Below are positions 49,437 through 60,870 of a stretch of DNA of 64,000 nucleotides, in pieces. How positions within the stretch are numbered: the stretch's first letter is position 1; each line of letters begins with the position of its first letter. Source of the DNA: Aquanectria penicillioides (lineage: Eukaryota; Ascomycota; Sordariomycetes; Hypocreales; Nectriaceae); contig PYIU01000003.1 of assembly GCA_003415625.1 (NCBI GenBank), positions 186,001 through 250,000 of the forward strand. The letters are read 5' to 3'. A program made the position numbers and the translations under genes. The notes below the pieces were generated by a model, which was given only the letters and a program-made list of their open reading frames with translations, was not told the DNA's origin and made no database searches.

Positions 49437-51220
49437 ATGAGACTACTAAACACCACGTCACTGGCACTGGAGAGCTTCTTGGGTGAAGCTCCGAAATACG
49501 CCATTTTATCGCATAGATGGGAAGACGAAGAGTTCACGTTCCACGATTCGCTCTCGGATAGCAAAGCGCAACTGACGAAAGGGTTTGCAAAAGTTGCGAG
49601 CAGTGCTAGGAAAGCGAAGCAACAGGGATACGAGTATATCTGGATTGACACTTGCTGCATCGATAAAGCTAGCAGCGCCGAGCTGTCTGAGGCGATTAAC
49701 TCCATGTTTCAGTGGTATCGAAGCTCGGCCTGCTGCTTTGCCTATTTGTCGGATGTGTCTTCGCCTAGAGATTTCTGTAGCAGCCGGTGGTTTCAGCGAG
49801 AGGTTGGACATTGCAGGAGCTCGTTGCGCCATCCGAAGTGCACTTTTTCGACAAGAACTGGGACTTTCTGGGAAGCAAAAGGTCCATGGCCGGGGAATTG
49901 GAGACAATCACTGGAATTAGTCAGAAGACCCTTCTCGGAGCAGACTTGAGCACAATACCTGCTTGCAACAGGCTGTCCTGGGCATCTGAACGAACGACGA
50001 CTCGCTCGGAAGATATTGCCTATTGCTTACTGGGGCTCCTTGGTGTCAACATGCCCTTGCTCTACGGAGAGGGACCCGAAAGAGCCTTCCGGCGTCTTCA
50101 GGAAGAGTTTATAAGGCAATCTGATGATGAAACGATTTTCGCTTGGACAGCGAGTGCAGATGAAGTGGCCGATCGACAATTTTGGGGACTGTTAGCTCCC
50201 TCGCCAGCATACTTCAAAAATTCCTTCAACTTCATCATTCCACGGTTCAAGGCACATCGTGAGGGTCGTCCCACAGAAATAACCAACAAAGGCCTGGGCG
50301 TTACCTTGATGTTGCAACCACTTGATGATGACCCCTCGGGAACCCAGTATTTGGCGCCATTGAATTGTTCAATTATAAATGATAAAGAACAAGATATTGC
50401 TAGTGCTTTTACATTGACATTACAGAAGCTTTCAGGATTTGAACACCAATACGCCAGAGTGAAGCCAGATTGTATCATTCTGATTGGCACCACGGACGGA
50501 TTACCTGGAGCAGATGTGCCTGGAGGGGATATCTCAACTTACCAAGTATTCGTGAGGTCTAGCCCCCGAGAAACAGATCCCGTGGCAGGATTCTGTATGG
50601 AGTCCAACCAGGTTGTGCCGTTCAAGTACGAAAGCAATACACGCCAGGGAGTCGTTTCACTTCCCGGCCGTGTTGAGGCACAATTTGTTGGCGAATATCC
50701 CACTATGAAACACAACGGCCCTGGAAAACAATTTTACCTGATCAATCTCAACAAAGCCAATACGGGTTTCGAAATGTCGGACTTCAACCCCGGAAATCTG
50801 AAGCGAAGAATTACCGTTGGGTGCATCAAACTGAACCTCAGCGGGTGGCTTGGAAGAAGGCCCGACTTCGAACACGTTGGTGTTAGCAGCCGAGAAAATA
50901 TTTTTGACAGAGTGCAGCCAAGGCAAACTTATCAAGACCCTTGGCTCCTCTTGGGGTTTGAGCCTTTGCCCTCTACTGCACTCGACACACCACCGGGCTA
51001 TGTCCGCCCATGGTATTCATTCGCCACCGACAACGGGAGTGAAACTCGAGCGCAAATTGTCCCGCCTGGGTCACCCTTGCAACTGAATTACACGGCTCCT
51101 GGAGGTTTCAATATCCAGGTACAAATGTTGGCAACCTCTCACAAATTCAGAACGTTTTATGAGGCGCGGCTAGTGAATGCCGACATACAATGCGCAGTCG
51201 CTAATGTAAACAATGTGTAA
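49437..51220 (+). CDS. HET-domain protein (HET-E-type N-terminus), frameshifted in this sequence
   Basis: Member of the heterokaryon-incompatibility family. The ATG at 49437 gives the standard opening MRLLNTTSLALESF and YAILSHRWEDEEFTF. GYEYIWIDTCCIDKASSAEL and YRSSACCFAYLSDV follow. At about 49797-49803 the frame slips: after SSRWFQR the expected RGWTLQELVAPSEVHFFD continues in another frame, as if one base were missing from CGAGAGG. There is no room for an intron, since the motif is normally contiguous. From there an uninterrupted frame runs to 51220, including DIAYCLLGLLGVNMPLLYGE. A long C-terminal region (about 330 residues) follows with no NACHT or repeat domain, ending in Gly/Pro-rich beta-type sequence. 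Corrected length is about 594 residues. Confidence 0.84.
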
Positions 51221-51345
51221 TTCTTAGATACAATTCTCTTTGATGTACAGGGCCTTCATAGAGTACCAAGTGAGCGGCCTGGAGCATATGGCTATTTACC
51301 TTGGGGATATCGTACCCCTCAATGACGTCAATCAACAGCACCAAG

Positions 51346-52278
51346 TTACTCCGGGTAGTTTTCCTGTTTTCGCTCACCATCGCCCGTAGGGCATTGTGCC
51401 CGAGACCCCAGCTTCTTGACATTATTGACATTCTGCTTCAGCGAAGCAACTCGGGCGTTGACGCTTTTCTCGGCTTGATCGACCTGGTCGTTCCACCCTT
51501 TTCCCAAGCGGGTCAATCGCTCGTTGGCATCCCTCTCAGCGCGTTGAAACCGGTTACTAAGACCTGTCTCGAAACTCTTATATCGAGTGTTGGCTCCTTG
51601 CCCGATGGCTGTGCTTCGATCCGCGACAGCCTGCTCAAGCTGAGCGCGTCCCTGGCGCATGCGGGTGTTTGATTGTGTGGCGAATGACCCAAGCGCCTTC
51701 TTCTTATTATCCACAGCTTGGCTCATGTTATTGAGACGGCGTTTAAAAATAGCGGTGCGGCCCTTGGCCTCATTATCACTATCTTGAGTTCCTACGGACT
51801 CTTCAAGGCTCTCTAATTGTTGTTGATAACTGAATTGGTCTGAAGAGTCAGAAGGAGTGTCTGGCGTATCGGGACTGTAGACCTCTTTCTCCTCTGTTGA
51901 GAAAATTTGAGACTGAATATCTGAGTGTTTCGGCTCCACAACTTCCTTGTCAGAGCCGATGCCCCAAGATCCTGCGTAATATACCTCTTTCTCGTCTGTA
52001 TGGATTTCCGGTTTCTTGGGAGGCACTTCCACGGGGCTGTAAACCTCCTTCTCATCTGGGATTTCCTTTGGCTCGTAGACCTCTTTTTCGTCCACTACGT
52101 TGTGGGGTTGAACAACCTCTTTCTGTGTGTCGTCGTCTTCGCGGCGGACGGAGCCAGCATCGCCTACACTGGGCGTAGGGGGTGTGATGATAATTTGGAC
52201 AGTACTGGATGGATAATCATGAGGTTGAGAAAGTGAAGCCATGGTATGGGCTCCCGAGAGCTGATGCGAATTGGACAT
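51346..52278 (-). CDS. Unknown protein with repeated KEVY/KEVV motifs and a coiled-coil-like tail
   Basis: A single-exon frame of 310 residues. I do not recognise a family. The N-terminal half is acidic and carries at least six copies of a short motif: KEVVQP, DEKEVYEP, DEKEVYSP, DEKEVYYA, DKEVVEP and EEKEVYSP. They are spaced irregularly and most are followed by a proline. The C-terminal half (from about residue 165) is Gln/Asn/Arg/Lys-rich, predicted helical and possibly coiled-coil (NNMSQAVDNKKKALGSFATQ; RFQRAERDANERLTRLGKGW). No signal peptide or membrane segment is seen. The gene lies tail-to-tail with the HET gene, 126 bases apart. An internal start at residue 13 is possible, and a 3' intron near the end cannot be excluded. 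Confidence 0.65.
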   Translation of the reverse strand: MSNSHQLSGAHTMASLSQPHDYPSSTVQIIITPPTPSVGDAGSVRREDDDTQKEVVQPHNVVDEKEVYEPKEIPDEKEVYSPVEVPPKKPEIHTDEKEVYYAGSWGIGSDKEVVEPKHSDIQSQIFSTEEKEVYSPDTPDTPSDSSDQFSYQQQLESLEESVGTQDSDNEAKGRTAIFKRRLNNMSQAVDNKKKALGSFATQSNTRMRQGRAQLEQAVADRSTAIGQGANTRYKSFETGLSNRFQRAERDANERLTRLGKGWNDQVDQAEKSVNARVASLKQNVNNVKKLGSRAQCPTGDGERKQENYPE

Positions 52279-52965
52279 TGTGATGATGGTCGTACTATTA
52301 TCCGCATTCTTGTTAAGATTGCGAATGCCATCCGGCTGTGCATGCTGACATTTTCAGCCTAAAACTGCCAAGTTTGAAACAGATTAGGTAATACAAGCTA
52401 ACCTAGCAGCTAACTATCTCGGACTCTCCTCTTATGAATGCGAACTGAGCGCACGGCCGGGAATAGAGAAGCGAACTGGGATGCGGAGATACGCAAGTCC
52501 ATTGTCGGCTGTTGCTCTTTGCAGTAAGCCCAGGGCTCTTGGGAGGAATCATGCGCCCGTAATGTCGGCTCTGCTCAGCTCATCAGTGTAGCTTTCAATT
52601 CACGATCCGCTGCTGTAAATCCCTTTTTGTGTTGTGCAGCAGCGACAGCGGGCCCTGGTTGGGGCTGCTTCTGGCAGGGAATGCGTTGGCTGCAACCAAC
52701 TTTTGATTGGGACGTCATCAATCCTTTGCTCGCTGATGCCTGTAGATGCTTGCAAACACGCGACGGCATTCTCACCATGGTGAATGCTGCCTACTGCTTT
52801 GCCCAGGCGAAATGGAGAACTCCAGGTTATAAAACACAGTCAATTGACTGATGTCTCAACACAACATCACGCTTTTCTCATCCCATCGAGCTCTTTAATG
52901 GTACCAAAGAGTTTGTTTTCCATTCATATTCCCTCGTCTCACTTCACACCAGCTATTCAACCGCA
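52279..52965. other. Intergenic region (divergent 5' ends)
   Basis: 5' flanks of the KEVY-repeat gene and the metallopeptidase. Nothing else is seen. Confidence 0.55.
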
Positions 52966-55332
52966 ATGATTGCTCTTGATAACATAACAAATGGCGAAGT
53001 GGTGTACCAGCGCTGCGTGCTCATCACTGGCCGATGCGAGGCCATGAGCGACAGCAGCGACGCCTTTGTACAGATTGAAACCAAGGGAGCTGGCGGCAAA
53101 ACATCTTTTCCAACACAGAACTGGCCATTGTGCCATGGTTGGTTCAAGGCACTCGTAATTCTGACACCAGGAGAAAACATCATTAAAATCACGTCAAAGC
53201 CGCCCTCAGACGACAACTCCCACGCGACCGAGGTTTGTAGTCCTTCGCCGCATTTTGCTATTCTCCATAATTTGATGCAAATCCTCACTCAAAGCATGTA
53301 GATATCCCTTCAGTACATTCCTCTTCTCCAGAATCCACCACTGCACTTGGCTATCATGATCGCCAAGGACTCGCCGCTTCTTATGGACTGCCCAGCCCGC
53401 AAATTCGGCGCACTTTCAGGCGCGCACTCCGGTCTTGATGCTGCCATCGCAAAGCTTCGTGTTTCTGCGTACATGTGGCAAGCATTGACCGCTGAAGAGC
53501 TGCGTGCTAATGGTCTCGAGCGAAGGTCATTTCGCTTGGACGAAGAGTGGGCTGTTGACACCCTGAGCCAGTCATTTGCTCGAGACGTGACGATGCAGTC
53601 AACGGCAAAAGTCCATTTGATCCGCACAGAGAAAACCGTCGCCGAATTGAGAGATGCGCAGCTTGCTCAGCAGAACCAGTCAGGTTCCCGACGAGACGAG
53701 CTCCATCGGATCTTTTTTGAGGCACTCCAAGCCCATGGAGGACCATTCGTATCCGAGGCAAAACCCGTTGTTGCTGGGTTGATTCTGGATTCGAAATACG
53801 ATGTAGGGAAGAATATGATTCTCGCACATGCTGCCCTCGGCGCCCACAATCCCAACGGTTTATCTCTGGGCGTCTTCGGCAGCCATTTAACCTATTCATG
53901 GCCTCGGTTTATTGAAGAGATCCCCGATTGTCTGCTAGATACCGCTCCGCCAGGTAGTAGTGTTGGAAATGATAATGGCGAGTGCGCTTCCATGTGGGAG
54001 GCCTGTTCGGTCGGTCAGGGGGCATTTCTTCACGAAGTTGGTCATGCTTTCTCGGCACCACACACAACTGGGATTATGGCTAGAGGATACTCTAGAGACT
54101 GGCCGAAATGCTTTTTGTCCAAGACGGCCGATTGCATTCATGCAGGAACGAAAGGGATCGAGCCAGTGACGCCAAACACTGAAAACGCTTGCCAGTGGGA
54201 CATTCGAGACATGCTTCGTTTTTTCAACCTCCCACATTTTCAGCATCCTTCTGACCCAGCTCGCAACGGACTTGCTCCGAGTTTCGATGTGGAAGACGAA
54301 GATGGAATCTCGACGTTGTCTATTACAAGCGATACTGGCATTGCCCGAATTTTGTTCAATGGGGTCGCCGAGGAGAGCCCATCCATCACGAAACCCCAGA
54401 ATGCCATCAAGTATACCTTAGATGGCCTCGACGAGCGCTTTGATTCTACGAATCCTCTCGAAGTTGAGGTCATTGGAATGAATGGGAAGCATCTAACCAG
54501 GGATGCTTGGAAGTTGTTCTCTAATCGGTCCTATATCCGTGTCCCCAGCAGCGCGATTCGACTGCAAAAGAAGAGCGTTGGTAGTGAGAATGTCGATAAG
54601 ACACACTGGCCTTGGGGTGTGATGCTAAAGAAGCGAACTCGAGAAGGCAGCCTTGTTTCGGCATCTAAGCTTGACCTTAGAGTGGGATGCGTCCTCGATG
54701 GTGTCATCGTGCATTACAGGGATGGCACTACAGTTCCATGTGGTCCTAGAGGAAAGAGAGGCAAGGATATCAACATGGGAGGCCACCAAAGCAAGAAAAT
54801 TGCGATCCCGAGAAACTCAGATGTCATTAAAGTTGCTGTGGCCAGACGGCACAATGAACTGGTTGGCATCAGAGTATGGCTTTCTAATGGAAAGGCCATG
54901 GGAGCCTTGAACAAAAGTGACAGCGATACTGTTGAGACCCTTGGTGAGTGTTCATAGTGACTAGATGCTAATTGGGGCTAACAATCCACAGTTCCGGATG
55001 GCAACCAGAAAGTAATTGGATTCTATGGAAACAGCGAGATGGATGGCTTCCAGTCATGCTCTGAATTTGGAATTGTCACTGCTCCGAAAGATCAAGATAT
55101 TCCGGATTCAGTGTATGATCTCCCAGAGCTCCAGAACAAGGCTGACAACGGGGCTCGGCCAACCAAGCGCCGCAAATTCGTAAGGGACTATCCTTATCAA
55201 TTTTAGAGAAAGATTACTGATGACCTGCGGGTACAGGACCAATCGGAAACAGAATACGACGAATGCAGCACATCAGAGGACAGTGATCGAGGCTACGATA
55301 ATGAGTCCGACGTTGACTTTGACGAGGATTAG
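52966..55332 (+). CDS. Zincin metallopeptidase with jacalin-like C-terminal region (YIL108W-type family)
   Basis: Four exons give 730 residues: 52966-53232, 53302-54943, 54992-55179 and 55237-55332. The N-terminal 100 residues form a beta-rich segment (VVYQRCVLITGRCEAM; ETKGAGGKTSFPTQNW). The catalytic motif is HEVGHAFSAPHTTGIMARGY, an HExxHxxxxxH zinc site with a downstream Met as in metzincin-like folds. The region GPRGKRGKDINMGGH with VGIRVWLSNGKAMGAL resembles a jacalin-like beta-prism. The C-terminus has a basic stretch (TKRRKF) and a highly acidic tail (DNESDVDFDED). No signal peptide is visible, so the protein is probably intracellular. The assignment to the uncharacterised yeast YIL108W peptidase family is from motif order and is not searched. 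Confidence 0.83.
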
Positions 55333-55790
55333 GAAATGTGATACTAGTGACTACTTGAGTTTTGAAAAAGGCATTAGGAGGGACATGTTTTAACTAAGAA
55401 GAGGCTAAATTGCAAATAACTATTCGGATGAATCCCAAACTTAGATTGTTACAATAGGGAACTCAAAATCCGATTTCTGCGACATTTTGGCAATGTCATT
55501 CTCGGATAAAGTTGATTGAGGAAATATAGAGAAATGCGTATGATATGGATCGCCTGGGCGTCATAAGAATAGTACATACACACAATGTGTCAGCATTGTG
55601 AGTCAACACTATCAAAGCCCCATGAGAGCCAAGAATAGGCCTTGCTTTACTAGTCAATAGTGATCATCATGGGCAATGAAGTATATGCTGTTGCTGTAGA
55701 TCTCGAGGCTACCTGCATGCACATGGGATGACACGTGCTTTGAAAAGATAAGACAACAGCAACTGGATGACAACGTTGGGAATGTTAGGC
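55333..55790. other. Intergenic region between convergent genes
   Basis: 3' flanks only. Nothing else is seen. Confidence 0.55.
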
Positions 55791-56876
55791 TCATCCCTTT
55801 AACAAGGTCGCTATTTCTGCAGCGAAAAGATCGTGAATCGGGGAAGTAGGATGCAGACTATTCAACCACAAATACTCGTCTGCTTCGTAGGTGCAATTGT
55901 CCCATTTGGTGTCAGTTTCGGGAGTTCCACTAGCAGCGTTGTTAGCCTATTGACCAAACCCGGCATGTTCAGATCTATGTACTCGCCTCTTGTAAGCCTC
56001 ACAATATGTGGTGGTATTCTTATAACAACTGGTCTGCTCAAAGAGTTGTGGATTATCAATTACCTGGTTGAATGAAGTATATGTATCAAATTTGAAGACT
56101 TTGGTATCACTATGACGCTTCGTGATTTTCGCAGCGGGCTTGTCGACGGCTTCATTCCAGCTCAGGGTGGCGTTTTCTGCCAGGGGAATCCTCCCTGATG
56201 CAGCTTTGGATTGAGTGATACGAGGCGAACGCTCAATTGGCGGCATATTGATAAGAAGAAAATTGCGGGCCCCCAGCGCATACAGTTTTCCAACTAAAGA
56301 ACTATACCGTTTAAGGCTCGCAGCCTGGAGTGCCGTCGAGTTACCAGCGAGATAGGAATTTGCGACATCATTAATGCCGACCCAAATAGCAAACAACGCG
56401 CTACCAGCCTCCCAAAAGCCACCGACACTATAGGCAGGAATGAAATCACTATAGACCTCACTCACAATGTCGTAGCCATTGTCATTGATTGAGTTATCTA
56501 CAGTACTTCCACCAACAGTTAAATCATAAGTGAGGAGGAGAGATTCGTTGTATTTGACCGTCAGAAGGTCGACCCAGTTGGGTCCGTTGCCACTTGTCTT
56601 TCCAGGATATTCCGGATTGCCTAGTGGATTGGAAGCCGACGGTTGAGACTCGCTTTCAGAGTCGAACTTGATGGTTGAATAGGAATCGCCGCTGAAAAGA
56701 ATTTAGTTGGAAGCTGCATTTGAACGAGGAGGGAATTCTTACAAGACAAATATCGTCTGTAAGTCGGAAAAGCTAGTCCATGAAGATGAAGCTCTCTTTG
56801 CAAAAAATAACTCGGAAATTGCAAAACAATCTGCCAAGGGCAGGACAGAGAGTAAGATTGGGATAGCGAAGCGCAT
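55791..56876 (-). CDS. Secreted SGNH acetylesterase (CE16-like)
   Basis: Three exons on the minus strand give 325 residues: 56876-56743, 56691-55987 and 55929-55791. The N-terminus is a signal peptide (MRFAIPILLSVLPLADCFA). Block I of the SGNH fold is FVFGDSYSTIKF (nucleophile Ser), block III is FAIWVGINDVANSY, and block V is WLNSLHPTSPIHD (catalytic His). The last intron (57 nt) starts AG|GCGAGT and ends CTAACAACGCTGCTAG, so it is GC-AG. Only this choice joins CEAYK to SGTPETDTKW in frame. CE16 enzymes remove acetyl groups from hemicellulose oligosaccharides outside the cell. Its position near the GH51 arabinofuranosidase supports that role. Several N-glycosylation sequons occur (NST, NAT, NTT). 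Confidence 0.85.
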
Positions 56877-58705
56877 GCTCATTCACTTTTGATTGATCAA
56901 CTTTCCGAGCTATTAAATCAGAGACAAGTAAGAAAAAAAAGAGAAGTTTATGAGCGGGGTCATTCTCGCGTACTTAAGCACCTATCATTGTTACTGCGTT
57001 ACGAAACAATATTGCCCTCTCGTTCAGCTTTCCTAACTGAGGCGCCAAGTCACTGGGACCACCACAACTATCTGCTAATACCCATTGGTCCGGAATGAGC
57101 TCTTGAATTCATGGCACTATCATTACCCCGAGCGAGGAGTTGCTCCCTCGCTCTGGTCCAAGAATGAACGTTATTCTTGCAAGTGGCTTCTTTTTCATCT
57201 AGTTTAATTTGCGAATCAGTAGGGATCGAGAAAAACCCGCGTAATCACGGATATACGCATGCCAGCTACCCAGGGCTACTACATTGGAGCAAAGGCCATG
57301 CAAAACGGAACGAGTGCACCCGGGTTGATGATGCGGGCAGGGCATCGGAGCATTGAACTCGGAGTTGCGGGATTACATGGTTGTGATGCATTCGCCACCG
57401 TAGACTGCATTTGAGCTTCACTTGCCTGAAAATACCCATCATGGCCCATTTCATTTCTCAAGAGGACACCATCAATTCTATTCAGTAGCTGCTAATGACC
57501 CCATCCATGACATGCATCGTATCTCCTCATAACGTGAAAGTAATTTTGAGTTGACTGGAACTGTTGCAAGACACTTATTGGCAAAGTTAGAGTCTAATCA
57601 TGTCTTGTGCTTCGCCTGTGGATGAACATAATGACCTGGGCTACTGCTACGGGGACGAAAGGGATATTTGATCAAACTTTGATTTCTATGAATTTGAATG
57701 GATAAAAGAAGGACATTCTTATTCTCACATATTTTTGAATTGAATCTGCGGGACTTGAGGTGAGTCCAACATGGTTTGGTGTGAGGATCTCGGCATAAAG
57801 GTGGCGGCCTCCGGGCCTTTTTCCTTCTTGTATTTTGGTGCCCGCTGGGTGATGCGGAACCGGGATTCAGCCCTCAGTACATAAAGTGCACTGTGATATC
57901 CTATCTTCAAGGACCCGCTCTGCCTCGCCAAGAGCCTATTCCACAAAAGTATAAACTCCATTGCGGAATATCTGACGGAAGTTGTCCCGTTCTGTCTCAC
58001 CATGAAGGTGACTGCTGTTACGCGGGATAGGCCTGTTATCATAGGATTGTATGATTTTTCCAGGTCAGAGTTTCCCACACAGCGTCATTTTATTTGATGA
58101 AGATTTTTATATCCGAAATAAGAGAATCTTTTTTCTTAGTGGTGGAGCTGTAATTAGTTAAGGGCGCTTGCGCTGTTGGGATAATGTATCTTGCAAATGG
58201 ATTGCGATGTTGCTCTCTAATAAAGGAATTGGTATTATGTTTGGGGTCAGTCTTGGAATCTTTACATGTCTTTCCCTCTGACCCACAAGAGGCTAGGGGT
58301 ATTTGTGTGCCCTGTGTAGTTCAAATGCGTGAAAAGCGCCCAGGCCGAAGCTTGGGCGCCATGGGTTTGATATTTCACAAACGGTTGATCGAACATTCAA
58401 CACATCGTATAGACGAAATAATAAGAAATACACAGCCGGGATTTGACTGTCTCAAACTATCTTGCTTCTTTAATAGTAGTCTAACAGGCCAGTGCACTGT
58501 CATCCATCTTATTGCCCTCCCTGGCTTGGGTAATGCTCAATCGATTTTCACAAAGTGAGAATGGGATCATGGTTGCTGGAACTCCCCACGCTGGATCAAA
58601 TCGATGCATCGCTGTCAAGAATCTATCATTAATCTAATCTGAATTCTATGCGGCGTCTTAATAATACAATGCGTACGCACAGTGAGAAGTCTATGCTAAT
58701 CACCC
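56877..58705. other. Intergenic region, 1.8 kb
   Basis: 5' flank of the acetylesterase and 3' flank of the GH51 gene. Open frames at 57725-58078 (minus) and 58184-58558 (plus) have no domain I can name and no intron support. Confidence 0.5.
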
Positions 58706-60421
58706 TCAATTCTCATTGTGAGCTGAGATCTTCCATCGTAAAAGGGTAAAGCTTGACCGTTCAAACGTGTACTTGTCTGAAGCCTGCCACTTTGATTCTC
58801 GAATATTGATCATCTCCTTTTCTTCAGAATTCCCATCTGTGACTTTGAACTTCTCACCTCCCATGGTGTAAACTTGGACCTCCGCCCCATTTTGGATGCC
58901 ATCCAGCTTAGTCGAGAAATTCTGAGACTCGTCCGAGTTGACTACGGCTACATTCATCCATCCATCATCGTTTATGGCGGCGCTGACGTCGAGTTTGGGG
59001 ATTGCGCGTGTGGTTTGGATCCATTCAGGAAATGTCGGTCCATCGTAGGTACCAGTGCGTACATGCACAGATACAGACTTGCCGCGCATGAACTTTGAGA
59101 AAAGTAGCAGAGGAAAGTAAGTCGTCTGTTTCCAGATACCCTTCGGAGTAGTCATAAGAGGAGCAATGACATTAACGCTCTGGGCAATCGTGGCCATGCC
59201 AAGTTCCTCGCTGTTGCGGATGAAGATGTTCAGCCAGATCGCTACAGCCAAACCATCACTGAGAGTGTAGAGCTCTTCGGCTCCCTTGTTGCCAGGTGCG
59301 CGCTCTGGATCCCAGACATTCCACTCGTCGAAACAAATGGTTGGCCTCTTCTTACTGTTTGGCTTCGTGCAGATGCGCTCAACATCTGGGAATGGTGACA
59401 TGTCGAATTCGCATCTCGCGAGGTCGATGAGTGAAGAGCAGACCTGAATAGCGCGCTCCGCCCCATAGACAGACGATATGTTAGTATAATGGCCCTTTCC
59501 CATAGAATAATAGTGAATGGAATGCATGTCCACCCATCGCAGGCATTGTTGCAACGTATAGCGATCCCAGTCTGAGAGGCCATCTTTGCCACACAGGATC
59601 AAAGTGATGGAAGGGTCGAGAAGCTTCAAAGCTGTTATGGTAATTAGCAGAGTTGAAAGCTGCGGTTTGTAAGAGCCTCATACCTTTGGCCCATTGAATA
59701 GCCCTCTTTGCATAATCCTCCTTTGTATTCTGCTCTACTTGCCTTGACTATGGTCAGCTTCCAAATTGTTCTGTATTGGGCGAAACATCACTGCTCACCA
59801 AGGACCCCACATCTCGTTGCCTAGAGCCCAATACTTGACGCCATATGGCTTTTCATGCCCATTTTGTCTCCTAAGATTTGCATAGTATGTGTCTTTACTG
59901 CCATTGCAATATTCCAGCCATGCGAGGGCATCTTCGAGAGTTCCGGTACCCATGTTCAGGCAGAGGTAGGGCTCGGCGCCTACTACTTGGCACCAGGCCA
60001 TAAATTCATCGGTTCCAAATGAATTTGGTTCAATGCCATCCCAAGCAAGCTCTGGACGGGTTGGTCGCTTCTCCTTGGGGCCGATGCCATCTTGCCAGCG
60101 ATAGGTCGCACAAAAGTTGCCACCGGGATATCGTACGACGGGGACTTGAAGCTCTTTCATACATGAGATGACATCCTTGCGAAAGCCACTCTCATCTGAT
60201 AGATTGTTGGGGTTTTCTGGCTCATAGAGACCGCCGTATATGCATCGGCCCATGTGCCTATGTATCTTATTAGCAGGGACGTGAGGCCTGATTTGTGGCG
60301 TAGCTCACTCAGTGAAACCTCCATAAATGTGAGGGTTGATGTCACTAATTGTGTTTGAGGCGTTAAACGAGATTGAGGTGGTCGCCTCCTCCTCCTTCGA
60401 GAGTAAAGTGAGAGAAGTCAT
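58706..60421 (-). CDS. Alpha-L-arabinofuranosidase (GH51)
   Basis: Releases terminal alpha-L-arabinofuranose from arabinan and arabinoxylan oligosaccharides. Four exons on the minus strand give 518 residues: 60421-60309, 60257-59799, 59742-59684 and 59631-58706. The start is NPHIYGGFTEHMGRCIYGG. VVRYPGGNFCATYRWQDGIG follows. The acid/base Glu is in WALGNEMWGPW and the nucleophile Glu in TICFDEWNVW. The last 140 residues form the expected C-terminal beta domain. There is no signal peptide, so this is the intracellular GH51 type, which acts on imported oligosaccharides. That fits the sugar porter nearby. The 59-nt third exon is short but splices in phase at both ends. Confidence 0.93.
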
Positions 60422-60870
60422 TTTTGCAACAGCTGAATTGACCCAATCCCGTGTTTGTTTGTTTCCCAAAATTTCACCTTAAGATGCTAAATGTTTGAGG
60501 TTTCCGATGAGATGTAATTGACGAAGATTGGGGTAGAAATACTCAATGGATGCGGCAGAAGTTGTGGATTAGACGGAATGACGGCGTCGCAAACGTGTGT
60601 TTTCGAGGCCATCCTGCTCAACTAAAACCTCACGAGAGAGTAACTATTCCCAATTCCCAAAGTGGGCCGGGAGTATCGGCGTGATGCTGATCGGGGAGTA
60701 TCGGTGCCCCACTGTGGCAGACATCCGTGATTTAGCCAAAGCAAACCCGGCTCCCGTCACGGCACCAGAATTGCTTGGCCTCCGTAAACGTGCAAATCAC
60801 TAATCCTGGCAATAATGGTCGAGCACATGACAAGATAGGGAGCGTCATATTATGGATCTATTGAGTAGTT
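60422..60870. promoter_or_regulatory. Upstream region of the GH51 gene
   Basis: Promoter of the arabinofuranosidase and 3' flank of the regulator. No gene is visible. Confidence 0.5.

Noticed and set aside
57725..58078. Minus-strand 117-codon frame between the CE16 and GH51 genes
   Set aside because: No signal, domain or intron support; could not be told from chance.
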